A stretch of 41,989 nucleotides of DNA from positions 1-41,989 of the forward strand of contig QKAU01000073.1 in the NCBI GenBank assembly GCA_003246265.1, written 5' to 3'. The notes beneath the pieces are model-generated. The model had not been told where the DNA came from. It did not search any database and was given only the letters and a program-made list of their open reading frames with translations. Position numbers and translations under genes: made by a program. The stretch is from Kiritimatiellales bacterium (lineage in GTDB: Bacteria; Verrucomicrobiota; Kiritimatiellia; Kiritimatiellales; Pontiellaceae). Of this stretch, positions 16,178 to 23,226 are shown in pieces (positions within the stretch are counted from its first letter, which is position 1; every line of letters begins with the position of its first letter).

Positions 16178-17008
16178 ATGGAAAAGCAGTGCGTCGTGCC
16201 GACTCCCGAAGAGGAGCGCGAGAACTCCCGGGCCGTGATCGCCCACGCCTTGCCCTTCGCCATCTGGCTCACGATGTTCGTCTGGTTCGAGGGCTACAAC
16301 GCACGCACCCTCGGCGGACTTGCCGTCCTGGCCCTGTTCCGCCCCTGGCGCTGGTATCCCCGGTTCAACTGGCGGCACCTGCCTGCCGCCCTGGGGGTGG
16401 GCATCCTCATCTTTTTCGTGTGGGTAGGGCTGGAAACTCCGTGGGCCAGGGAGAAGGTGCCCGCGGTTGCCGAATGGTACGATCGGCTTCTGGTGGAGCC
16501 CCTGAAACCGTTCAAGACGCGCGAGCTCCACGAAATCCCCATTGCGGCGGAATCCCCGGAGGTCCGGGAGGCCTGGGCGATGGGGGAAGAGGTCGAGCGG
16601 ACCAGGCTTCCCTTCGAGGTCATCGAGGAAGGTCCGTTCATCGGACTGCACGAATACGATCCGCGGGTCACGGGCTGGTGGGTGTTCTGGGTCCACATGT
16701 TCGGGACATCGGTGGTCATAGCGATCATCGAAGAGTTCTTCTATCGTGGCTTCATGTACCGCTGGATGCTCGGAAGTCCCTTCTTCAAGCTCGATGCCGG
16801 CGTGCTGAACTGGCCGATGCTCCTGCTCATTTCGCTGTTTTTCAGCGTCTCGCATTTCGAGATCGGCGCGGCCATCATCTGCGGCATCTGCTACGGGCTC
16901 CTCTACATCAAGACGCGCGATATCTGGGCCTCGATCATCGCCCACGGAACCACCAATTTCCTGCTGGGCCTCTACGTCGTGAAATACAACGCCTACCAGT
17001 TCTGGTAG
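16178..17008 (+). CDS. CPBP-family intramembrane metalloprotease (CAAX protease-like)
   Basis: 276-aa integral membrane protein of the CPBP (Rce1-like) family. The glutamate motif is IIEEFFYRGF (about residues 182-191), followed by a second-motif His in SVSHFE and a third in HGTTNF. The arrangement fits an intact metalloprotease site. A hydrophilic segment of about 70 residues lies between the N-terminal helices and the catalytic core. It resembles the CAAX-protease-related proteins found in exosortase-encoding genomes, but no exosortase is in the window. It directly follows tatA, so it may act on membrane or exported proteins (inference). Substrate unknown. Confidence 0.85.
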   Translation: MEKQCVVPTPEEERENSRAVIAHALPFAIWLTMFVWFEGYNARTLGGLAVLALFRPWRWYPRFNWRHLPAALGVGILIFFVWVGLETPWAREKVPAVAEWYDRLLVEPLKPFKTRELHEIPIAAESPEVREAWAMGEEVERTRLPFEVIEEGPFIGLHEYDPRVTGWWVFWVHMFGTSVVIAIIEEFFYRGFMYRWMLGSPFFKLDAGVLNWPMLLLISLFFSVSHFEIGAAIICGICYGLLYIKTRDIWASIIAHGTTNFLLGLYVVKYNAYQFW

Positions 17009-17043
17009 GCTTGGGCGGCGTCCGGTTTCGTGCCAGAAACCGC

Positions 17044-17073
17044 TTGCATCCGGGGCCGCGCCTGACCTATCTT
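17044..17073 (+). promoter_or_regulatory. Probable promoter of tRNA-Ser
   Basis: TTGCAT (17044-17049), 18 nt, TATCTT (17068-17073), ending 21 nt before the tRNA. Confidence 0.45.
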
Positions 17074-17094
17074 CGCGCCTCTTCGATTAGCAAC

Positions 17095-17187
17095 GGAAAG
17101 GTGGCTGAGTGGCTTAAGGCAGCGGTTTGCTAAACCGCGGTACTGGGTTAACCGGTACCGGGGGTTCGAATCCCCCCCTTTCCGCCA
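17095..17187 (+). tRNA. tRNA-Ser (GCT)
   Basis: 93 nt with encoded CCA. The acceptor arms GGAAAGG and CCTTTCC pair fully. The anticodon stem GCGGT/ACCGC holds loop TTGCTAA (GCT). A long class II variable arm (GGTACTGGG and its complement) is present, and the T arm is GGGGG/CCCCC around TTCGAAT. Confidence 0.97.
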
Positions 17188-17193
17188 TTTTTA

Positions 17194-17220
17194 AAACCGC
17201 CGGGCACCCCCCGGCGGTTT
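17194..17220 (+). terminator. Hairpin after tRNA-Ser
   Basis: Perfect eleven-pair stem AAACCGCCGGG/CCCGGCGGTTT, 7 nt after the tRNA. The downstream T-run is only three bases. On the opposite strand the stem is followed by TTTT-rich sequence, so it could work in either direction. Confidence 0.5.
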
Positions 17221-17228
17221 GCCTGTCC

Positions 17229-17322
17229 AAGAGGGATGGGAACCCCCGGGTTCGACGCGAAGCGGGGCTTTCGCTTGCCGAAAGCGGTGACCAACGGGAA
17301 CGGCAATCCCCCCTCTTTTTTT
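17229..17322 (+). ncRNA. Candidate structured RNA ending in an intrinsic terminator
   Basis: An outer stem AAGAGGG (17229-17235) with CCCTCTT (17311-17317) encloses two further hairpins: GAACC/GGTTC near 17240-17253 and a perfect seven-pair GCTTTCG/CGAAAGC (17267-17285). A T-run continues to 17322 and the right arm is C-rich. No protein reading frame is convincing here. The stretch matches no RNA family I recognise. It could be a small RNA, or a leader or attenuator of the remnant gene that follows. The complementarity is seen; the existence of a transcript is inference. Confidence 0.35.
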
Positions 17323-17356
17323 ACCAGTTCAGTTGCCAAGGTGTTTGTAGGTTTAG

Positions 17357-17689
17357 GTCATCCAGCGCTGCCACCACGCCTTTCTTCTCGAAAGCAACGA
17401 TCCCGAAGATCGTGAGCATTCCGAAGAGGCCGACCAGATCCGCGAAGTCCTCATCCACGGAAACTATCTGTCAAAAAAGGACATCGAAATCTGTGCCGCC
17501 TTCGACTGGCAGAACTTCGAGGAGCTGGAAATGCACACCAACGCCCCCAGCATCGAATCCCTATATCAAACACTGCGCTCCACCCCCTCGCCGGATGTGC
17601 CCCCGTGCGCTCCGCGCTTGCCTTCGCGGACCTTTTTTCGTGCCTTTGAGGCGGGGCGGAACTACTCTTTTCCCCCATGGCATCCGTAG
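17357..17689 (+). pseudogene. Gene remnant without start codon
   Basis: Between tRNA-Ser and priA one frame stays open for 110 codons directly after a TAG (17354-17356). Its first 75 codons look protein-like: HHAFLLESNDPEDREHSEEA, then REVLIHGNYLSKKDIEICAA and DWQNFEELEMH. There is no in-frame start before that block and no upstream continuation, so it reads like the C-terminal fragment of a decayed gene. The local composition is lower in GC than neighbours (TATCTGTCAAAAAAGGACAT). The last 30 codons overlap a terminator and the priA start and are probably not coding. I do not recognise the family. An alternative is a small gene with an unusual start or a frameshift upstream. Confidence 0.45.
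17611..17638 (+). terminator. Intrinsic terminator upstream of priA
   Basis: TCCGCG (17611-17616) pairs with CGCGGA (17625-17630), eight-base loop, followed by CCTTTTTT. It may end transcription coming from the tRNA-Ser/remnant region. Confidence 0.6.
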
Positions 17690-19908
17690 CAAAAGTGGTG
17701 GTGGAGATATCGCTGGACCGGGAGTTCGACTACCGGATCCCGGTGCCTTTGCTGGGAACCATCAAGGTCGGATCACAGGTCGTCGTTCCGTTCAAGTCGC
17801 GCGAACTGCGCGGATTCGTCGTCGGGCTTTCCGATCACTCCGCCTTCGGGGAGCAGCTCAAGGAAATTGCCGGGGTGGTGGGGGAAAAAGCCCTGATTCC
17901 ACCGGCGGTCATGAAGCTGGCCTATTGGATCGCCGACTACTATTGCGCGCCCATCGAACACGCCGTCCGGACGGTCCTGCCCAGCGCCGTCCGCAAGCGC
18001 GGCGCCCAGCACAAGACGCAGCTGGTGGTGGCCCTGAACGTCGCCGCGTCGCTTTCGGACGATGCGGCTGGACGCGATGCGGGTGCCGCGTCCACGTTGT
18101 CCGCCAAGCAGGAAACGATCGTTGAAATCCTGCGGCAGCACGGGTCCATGCCGCTCTCCGACCTCAAGGAGCGGGCAGGGTGTTCCGAGTCGCCGGTGCG
18201 GACGCTGGAGAAGCGCGGCGCCGTGCGGATCGAGGAGTCGACCGTTCTGCGCGACCCGCACGCCGGCGTGGAGCTCATCAGGTCGAAACCGTTCGGCCTG
18301 ATGAAGGAGCAGCAGGCGGCCCTCGACCTGGTCTGTGCATCGATGGATCGCGACAAGCCCGGAACCGTCCTGCTGCACGGCGTGACCGGCAGCGGCAAGA
18401 CCGAGGTCTACCTGCAGGCGATCCAGCATGCGCTGGACCAGGGCCGCGGGGCGATCGTCCTGGTCCCCGAGATCTCGCTGACGCCGCAGACGGTCGATCG
18501 CTTCCGGGCCCGTTTCGGCGATTGCGTGGCGGTGCTGCATTCGAGCCTCTCCGATGGCGAGCGGCACGACGAGTGGCACCGGATCCGCAACGGCGAGGCG
18601 CGGATCGCCATCGGTGCGCGCTCCGCGCTGTTCGCCCCGGTCGAGCGGCCGGGCCTCGTTGTCGTCGACGAGGAGCACGAACCCACCTACAAGCAGGACG
18701 AGTCGCCGCGCTACAACGCCCGCGATGTCGCCGTCATGCGAGGCCATCTGGAAAACTGCTGCGTGGTGCTTGGTTCCGCGACGCCTTCGCTGGAATCGTT
18801 CCACAATGTGCGGGAGGGGCGTTACGAGCTTGTCCGCATGCTGCAGCGGGTGGACGACCGCTCGATGCCGCTGATGCGGGTGGTCGACATGCGGTTGGAG
18901 GCCGAGAAGGAGGGGCGGCCGCACATCTTTTCGGCCGAGTTGGTGGAGGCGATCTACGACCGACTCGATGCCCGGGAGCAGGTGATCCTCTTCCTCAACC
19001 GGCGCGGCTTTTCGTCATCGCTGCAATGCGAACGGTGCGGCTTCGTAGCCGAGTGCGCGGCGTGCAGCATCTCCATGACCTACCACAAGCGGGCGCACAA
19101 GCTGCTCTGCCACGTCTGCGGCGCGGAGGAAAAGGTTCCGGAGCGCTGCCCCGACTGTTCCGATCCGGCGTTCAAATACGCGGGCATGGGTACCGAACGG
19201 ATCGAGGAGGTGCTGGAGAAGCTCTGCCCGAAGGCAAGGGTTGCCCGGATGGATTCCGACACGATGCGTGGCAAGGATGCCTACCGCACGGTGCTCGACC
19301 GTTTCCGCACCGGCAAGATCGACATCCTGCTCGGGACGCAGATGATCGCCAAGGGGCTCGATTTCCCGAATGTCACGCTGGTGGGGGTGCTCCATGCCGA
19401 CCTCTCGCTCCACGTGCCCGACTTCCGGGCCGGGGAGCGGACCTTCCAGCTGCTGACGCAGGTTGCCGGCCGGGCTGGCCGCGGCGAAAAGGCGGGCGAG
19501 GTGATTGTCCAGGCCTACACGCCGCACCATCCCGCCATCCAGGCGGCGCAGGACCTGGACTATGACGGCTTCTGCACCCAGGACCTGGAGTTCCGCCGCG
19601 AACTCGGCTATCCGCCCTTTTCCCATCTGGCGCTGCTGACCTTCAAGGGGGCGGACGAGGGGCTGGTGGCGTCGGTCGCCGATCGCTTCGCCAGCCTTCT
19701 TTCATCGGTGCTGCCCTCTTCGGTGGTGCAGTCTCCGCCGGTTCCCGCTCCGCTGGCCCGCGCGAAGGGGCTATATCGCTACCAGGTCATGCTGCGGTGC
19801 GGGCATACGGTCAAGATGACGAAGCCGGTGCGGCATGTGCTGTCGTCCTTCAAGGTGCCGAAAACGGTCTCCTGCACGGTGGATGTGGACGCCCTGTCGT
19901 TGCTGTAG
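17677..19908 (+). CDS. priA: Primosomal replication protein N' (PriA helicase)
   Basis: 3'-to-5' superfamily 2 helicase that restarts stalled replication forks (743 aa). The N-terminal DNA-binding domain begins KVVVEISLDREFDYRIP. Helicase motifs: Walker A HGVTGSGKTEVYLQAI, Walker B VVDEEHEPTYKQDESPRYNARD and VVLGSATPSLES. The two-zinc cysteine cluster is CERCGFVAECAAC and CHVCGAEEKVPERCPDC. Motifs V/VI follow (LLGTQMIAKGLDFPNVTLV, QVAGRAGRG). ATG 17677 gives the usual N-terminus; no strong Shine-Dalgarno is seen. It is convergent with the minus-strand operon ending at 20026. Confidence 0.98.
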   Translation: MASVAKVVVEISLDREFDYRIPVPLLGTIKVGSQVVVPFKSRELRGFVVGLSDHSAFGEQLKEIAGVVGEKALIPPAVMKLAYWIADYYCAPIEHAVRTVLPSAVRKRGAQHKTQLVVALNVAASLSDDAAGRDAGAASTLSAKQETIVEILRQHGSMPLSDLKERAGCSESPVRTLEKRGAVRIEESTVLRDPHAGVELIRSKPFGLMKEQQAALDLVCASMDRDKPGTVLLHGVTGSGKTEVYLQAIQHALDQGRGAIVLVPEISLTPQTVDRFRARFGDCVAVLHSSLSDGERHDEWHRIRNGEARIAIGARSALFAPVERPGLVVVDEEHEPTYKQDESPRYNARDVAVMRGHLENCCVVLGSATPSLESFHNVREGRYELVRMLQRVDDRSMPLMRVVDMRLEAEKEGRPHIFSAELVEAIYDRLDAREQVILFLNRRGFSSSLQCERCGFVAECAACSISMTYHKRAHKLLCHVCGAEEKVPERCPDCSDPAFKYAGMGTERIEEVLEKLCPKARVARMDSDTMRGKDAYRTVLDRFRTGKIDILLGTQMIAKGLDFPNVTLVGVLHADLSLHVPDFRAGERTFQLLTQVAGRAGRGEKAGEVIVQAYTPHHPAIQAAQDLDYDGFCTQDLEFRRELGYPPFSHLALLTFKGADEGLVASVADRFASLLSSVLPSSVVQSPPVPAPLARAKGLYRYQVMLRCGHTVKMTKPVRHVLSSFKVPKTVSCTVDVDALSLL

Positions 19909-19939
19909 GCGGGGCTAGGGTGGTTTGCGAATGGGATGC

Positions 19940-19962
19940 CGCTGCCGATTTCACTGGCAGCG
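19940..19962. repeat. Inverted repeat in the convergent gap after priA
   Basis: CGCTGCC (19940-19946) and GGCAGCG (19956-19962) form a perfect stem with a nine-base loop, between priA and the minus-strand operon end. No T-run on either strand, so a factor-dependent or structural 3' end is more likely than an intrinsic terminator. The rest of the gap (19909-20025) shows nothing recognisable. Confidence 0.4.
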
Positions 19963-20025
19963 ACGGCTGTCCCCAGTCGTCCACGGACCGCGCTACCCAT
20001 TGACGGCACTCAACCGTTGTCTGCT

Positions 20026-20394
20026 CTAGCGCAGGCTCTCTTCCGCTTCCCGAAGCGTGCGGAAGATCCGCACATGCGCCCCCTTTTCGTTGGCGAGGCG
20101 CCGGCCGAAATCGTTGATGGCCCCGTCGGACAGGGTTTCATCGCAGAAGGCGATCTGGACGTCGCGGAGCACCGATCCCTGGAGGTCGCCGATGAGATCG
20201 AACATCTCCTCCTCGGAGACGGAGCCGATCAGCTGTTCCTGGACCAGCAGTTTTTCCGCGCCAAGCTCTTCGACCTTGTCCGCGATCTCGTTCCAGTAGC
20301 TCAGGCTGGCGGCAAAGCTGTCGCGCCCCGAAATCCGGACGAACAGGCAGGTATCGCGTTCTTCGAAATACAATCGATAATCCAAATGCTCCAT
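20026..20394 (-). CDS. Small STAS-like protein
   Basis: 122 aa, alternating hydrophobic strands and helices: CLFVRISGRDSFAASLSYWN, then KLLVQEQLIGSVSEEEMFDL, DVQIAFCDETLSDGAINDF and HVRIFRTLREAEESL. The pattern resembles STAS/SpoIIAA-like proteins of unknown role found in many bacteria (medium confidence from pattern only). No catalytic motif is obvious. Last gene of the minus-strand operon, 6 nt after the PfkB kinase. A 12-base palindrome TTTAGATCTAAA (20394-20405) straddles the junction. It could be a regulatory binding protein, but that is speculation. Confidence 0.6.
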   Translation of the reverse strand: MEHLDYRLYFEERDTCLFVRISGRDSFAASLSYWNEIADKVEELGAEKLLVQEQLIGSVSEEEMFDLIGDLQGSVLRDVQIAFCDETLSDGAINDFGRRLANEKGAHVRIFRTLREAEESLR

Positions 20395-20400
20395 TTAGAT

Positions 20401-21315
20401 CTAAATTCTGCACATATCCTTGAACTTTGCAACACGTTCTTCGATCTGGTCCCGGTCGAGGCGCACGAGGCGGTCGAGGCTGAACTCCTCGACGCCGAAG
20501 GAGGCGACAATGCTGCCGTAGACCATGGCCTGGCGGATGGCCTCCTTGTCGGTGCGCCCCGAAGCGGCGAGCGCACCCATCAGTCCGCCGGCGAAGGTGT
20601 CGCCCGCCCCGGTAGGATCCTTGAAGCCCTCCAGCGGGTAGGCGTGGAGCAGGAAGACCTCCTCCTGCGAGAAGAGCATCGAGCCGTTGCCTCCCTTCTT
20701 GATCAGCACGTATTGCGGCCCGAGCGCGAGCAGGGAGCGTGCGGCCTTCGCGAGGCTGCCTTCGCCTGTGAAGAGCTGGGCCTCCGACTCGTTGAGCGTA
20801 AGCATGTGGCACTTGCCGACCACCTTCTCGAGGTCGGGCCGGTCGATGTTGATCCAGAGATCCATGGTGTCGATCAGGATGAACTTCGGGTCGCGCACCT
20901 GCTCGAGGACGTGCAACTGCAGGGCGGGGTGGATGTTGCCGAGGAAGAGGTAGGGGGCCTCACGGTAGCTTTCGGGAAGTTCGGGGGAGAAGCGTTCGAA
21001 TACGTTGAGCTCGGTGGCAAGGGTGCGGCGGTGGTCCATGTTGGCCTCGTAGACGCCCGACCAGCGGAAGGTCCTGCCCTCCACGGTCTGGAGTCCTTCG
21101 AGGTCGATGTCCATGTTCTTCCAGGTTTCGCGGAATGCACCGGGAAAGTCGCTGCCCACGACGCCGACCATGCCGGTGTGGGTGAAGAAGGAGGCTGCAG
21201 CGCAGGCATAGCTGACGGAACCGCCGAGGATCTCCTCGCGTTTCTCGGCTGGCGTTTCGATGGTGTCGATTCCGATGGAACCTACGATGGTGAGTTGGAC
21301 GGCGGGAGGGGTCAT
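20401..21315 (-). CDS. PfkB-family sugar kinase
   Basis: 304 aa from the ATG at 21315, which has GGAGA upstream. Ribokinase/PfkB fold: N-terminal VGSIGIDTIETP, GGSVSYACAAASFF and the anion-hole and catalytic-base motif PTGAGDTFAGG near the C-terminus. IDTMDLWI and LNESEAQLF are typical of the substrate-lid region. The natural substrate (ribose, adenosine, another sugar or a nucleoside) cannot be read from sequence. It lies 13 nt after the HAD-UbiA gene. Its placement next to a possible lipid-linked pentose pathway is suggestive only. Confidence 0.9.
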   Translation of the reverse strand: MTPPAVQLTIVGSIGIDTIETPAEKREEILGGSVSYACAAASFFTHTGMVGVVGSDFPGAFRETWKNMDIDLEGLQTVEGRTFRWSGVYEANMDHRRTLATELNVFERFSPELPESYREAPYLFLGNIHPALQLHVLEQVRDPKFILIDTMDLWINIDRPDLEKVVGKCHMLTLNESEAQLFTGEGSLAKAARSLLALGPQYVLIKKGGNGSMLFSQEEVFLLHAYPLEGFKDPTGAGDTFAGGLMGALAASGRTDKEAIRQAMVYGSIVASFGVEEFSLDRLVRLDRDQIEERVAKFKDMCRI

Positions 21316-21328
21316 GGGGGTCTCCGGG

Positions 21329-22750
21329 TTAGATGGCGAGCAGCAGGGCGGCGGCGCCCAGCGCGACGACGAGATAGGTTTGCGGATCCCTGGCGGCGAA
21401 GTCGAGCGGATCGTCGTGCATGCGGCCGCGCCATGCAAGGTGCCAGATGCGGGTGATCCAGTAGAGCAGCAGGGGGCAGAAGATCCATAGGAGCTCCGGC
21501 AGGCGGTAGAGCTGCGCCACCTTCTCGCTGCCGAGATAGAGCATGAAGACGAAGACGGAAATGTAGCCGCTGGCGCCGCCGAAGGCCAGGAGGAGCGGCA
21601 GGTCGCCCGTCCGGTAGCCGCGCTCGCGCTGGGGATCGCTACCGGTGGAAACCGGTTCCATCTCGCGCAGCTCGGCCACGCGCTTGACGAGCGCCAGGCT
21701 CAGGAAGAGGAAGATGGCGAATTCGATGAACCACCCCGATGCGGGCGTTGCGGTGGCCATGGCCCCCGCAACGATGCGCAGGGAGTAGAGCACGGCCAGT
21801 AGCAGGACGTCGGCGACCGGCACCTGCTTCAGCTTCCACGAGTAGAGCGTCGTGGCCAGGTAGTATGCCGCCAGCGTCCAGGCAAAGGCGGACGGAAGTA
21901 GCAGGCAGAGGCCGAGGCTGACCAGCACGAGGCAGGGCGCGAGCAGGGCCCCGGCGGCGACCGGCAGGTCGCCGGAGGCCAGCGGGCGCCGGCATTTGCG
22001 CGGATGGTGCTGGTCGGCGCTCAGGTCGAAGAGGTCGTTCAGGACATAGATGGCCGATGCCGCCAGGCCGAAGGCAAGGAAGGCGACGGCGGCATCCCGG
22101 AGCGCCGCCACCTCGGTGAACCGGTGGGCAAGGAGCATGGGGGAGAATACCAGCAGGTTCTTGAGCCATTGCTGGCAGCGCAGGGTCTTGGCCAGCATCA
22201 GGCCCGTCGGGCGCCGGTCCTCGAAGATGCGGACGGCCTTGGCGCCGACACCCCGCCTGGCGGCCGGGGTGGGGTTGACGAGGATGGCCTCCTCGGCGGC
22301 ATCCCAGATCGGCAGGTCGGCCTCGTCGTTCCCCGCATAGGCGAACCGGGGGAAGCGCGACAGGATGGCTTCGAGCTTGCGCACATGGCGCAGGTTGGTG
22401 TCCCCGTTGCTGGCAAGGATTTCATCGAAGAGGCCGAGGTGCCCGGCGACGGCGACGGCCGTGCGATGGTTGGAGGCGGTGGCAAGCACCAGCGTTCGGC
22501 CCGCGGCGCGTTCGGCCTGCAGCCATTCCAGGAAGGGTTGGTTGTAGGGCAGTGCCGCGGCGTCCAGCGACACCCGCTGCATGACCTGGTCCTTGAGATG
22601 CGCCTTGCCCCTGGCCATCCATCCCGGAAGCCGCAGCAGGCTCGCCGGGTTTCTTCGCAGCAGCAGGAAGAGGGCCTGGTGCAGGGTATCGATCTTGGAA
22701 AGCGTGCCGTCCAGGTCGACGCACAGGGGAATGGGTCCGCTACTGCTCAT
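21329..22750 (-). CDS. HAD phosphatase fused to UbiA-family prenyltransferase
   Basis: 473 aa. Residues 8-180 are a HAD hydrolase: motif I CVDLDGTLSK (Asp12, Asp14), motif II LATASN and motif IV AGNDEADLPI. From about 190 the protein is a polytopic UbiA prenyltransferase with the polyprenyl-phosphate/Mg motif NDLFDLSAD (238-246), then a second Asp-rich part near the C-terminus. The closest functional precedent is decaprenyl-phosphate phosphoribosyltransferase (Rv3806c), a UbiA enzyme whose product is dephosphorylated by a separate phosphatase. A fusion could do both steps (inference). The adjacent PfkB kinase would fit a sugar-lipid role. The start has no strong Shine-Dalgarno. Confidence 0.85.
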   Translation of the reverse strand: MSSSGPIPLCVDLDGTLSKIDTLHQALFLLLRRNPASLLRLPGWMARGKAHLKDQVMQRVSLDAAALPYNQPFLEWLQAERAAGRTLVLATASNHRTAVAVAGHLGLFDEILASNGDTNLRHVRKLEAILSRFPRFAYAGNDEADLPIWDAAEEAILVNPTPAARRGVGAKAVRIFEDRRPTGLMLAKTLRCQQWLKNLLVFSPMLLAHRFTEVAALRDAAVAFLAFGLAASAIYVLNDLFDLSADQHHPRKCRRPLASGDLPVAAGALLAPCLVLVSLGLCLLLPSAFAWTLAAYYLATTLYSWKLKQVPVADVLLLAVLYSLRIVAGAMATATPASGWFIEFAIFLFLSLALVKRVAELREMEPVSTGSDPQRERGYRTGDLPLLLAFGGASGYISVFVFMLYLGSEKVAQLYRLPELLWIFCPLLLYWITRIWHLAWRGRMHDDPLDFAARDPQTYLVVALGAAALLLAI

Positions 22751-22803
22751 GGCTGGGATCGACGATTAACGATTGATGCCGGGTTGGCCAGTTCCAAATC
22801 GGG

Positions 22804-23211
22804 TCAACTCCTTCCGCGGCCCACGTGGACCTGCCACTGTCCGCTGCGGATCTTCTGTTCGATCCGGCGCTTGAGCCATAGGCGGATGCGGGTCCTGAGC
22901 CGGGGGATGAGCAGGGCGAAGCCCACCGAGTCCGTAACCAGTCCGGGGGTGACCAGCAAGGCGCCGGCCAGCAGGATCATGACGCCGTCGATCATCTGCG
23001 GCGCGGGGAGGCGCCCCTCGGCCATTTCGCGCTGGATGGCAAAGAGGATCGAGATGCCCTGGCGACGCACCAGCATGGCGCCGGCCACGCCGGTCAGCAG
23101 GACCAGCCCGACCGTCGGCACGAATCCGACCAGGCCGTGCAGCTTGAAGAGCAGCGCGAGCTCCAGGACCGGCAGAGCGATGAAGAGTACGATAAGGGCT
23201 TGCAGCGGCAT
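22804..23211 (-). CDS. fxsA: FxsA-family membrane protein
   Basis: 135 aa, four hydrophobic segments (LIVLFIALPVLELALLF, LVGFVPTVGLVLLTGVAGAM, GVMILLAGALLVTPGLVTDS) with a basic C-terminal tail. The motif GALLVTPGLVTDSVGFALL is the FxsA signature. E. coli FxsA suppresses F-plasmid exclusion of phage T7; its native role is unclear. 15 nt downstream of the PpiD-like gene, so probably co-transcribed. Confidence 0.9.
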   Translation of the reverse strand: MPLQALIVLFIALPVLELALLFKLHGLVGFVPTVGLVLLTGVAGAMLVRRQGISILFAIQREMAEGRLPAPQMIDGVMILLAGALLVTPGLVTDSVGFALLIPRLRTRIRLWLKRRIEQKIRSGQWQVHVGRGRS

Positions 23212-23226
23212 GGCGGATGCCCGGCC

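Noticed and set aside
17171-17322. Similarity of AATCCCCCC at the tRNA-Ser 3' end and at 17305-17313 as an attachment-site pair
   Set aside because: Only nine low-complexity bases match, and no integrase or mobile gene is nearby.
17148-17339. Minus-strand small protein ending GGIRTPGTG
   Set aside because: Translation of the complement of tRNA-Ser; same artefact.
17127-18125. A 332-codon plus-strand frame running from tRNA-Ser into priA
   Set aside because: It crosses a tRNA, a terminator and the start of priA in a different frame and is Arg/Ser/Pro rich. A better protein-like frame exists at 17357.
20394-20405. Palindrome TTTAGATCTAAA between the PfkB and STAS-like genes
   Set aside because: It includes the stop codon of one gene and touches the start of the next, inside an operon with a 6-nt gap; an operator there is unlikely, and it could be chance.
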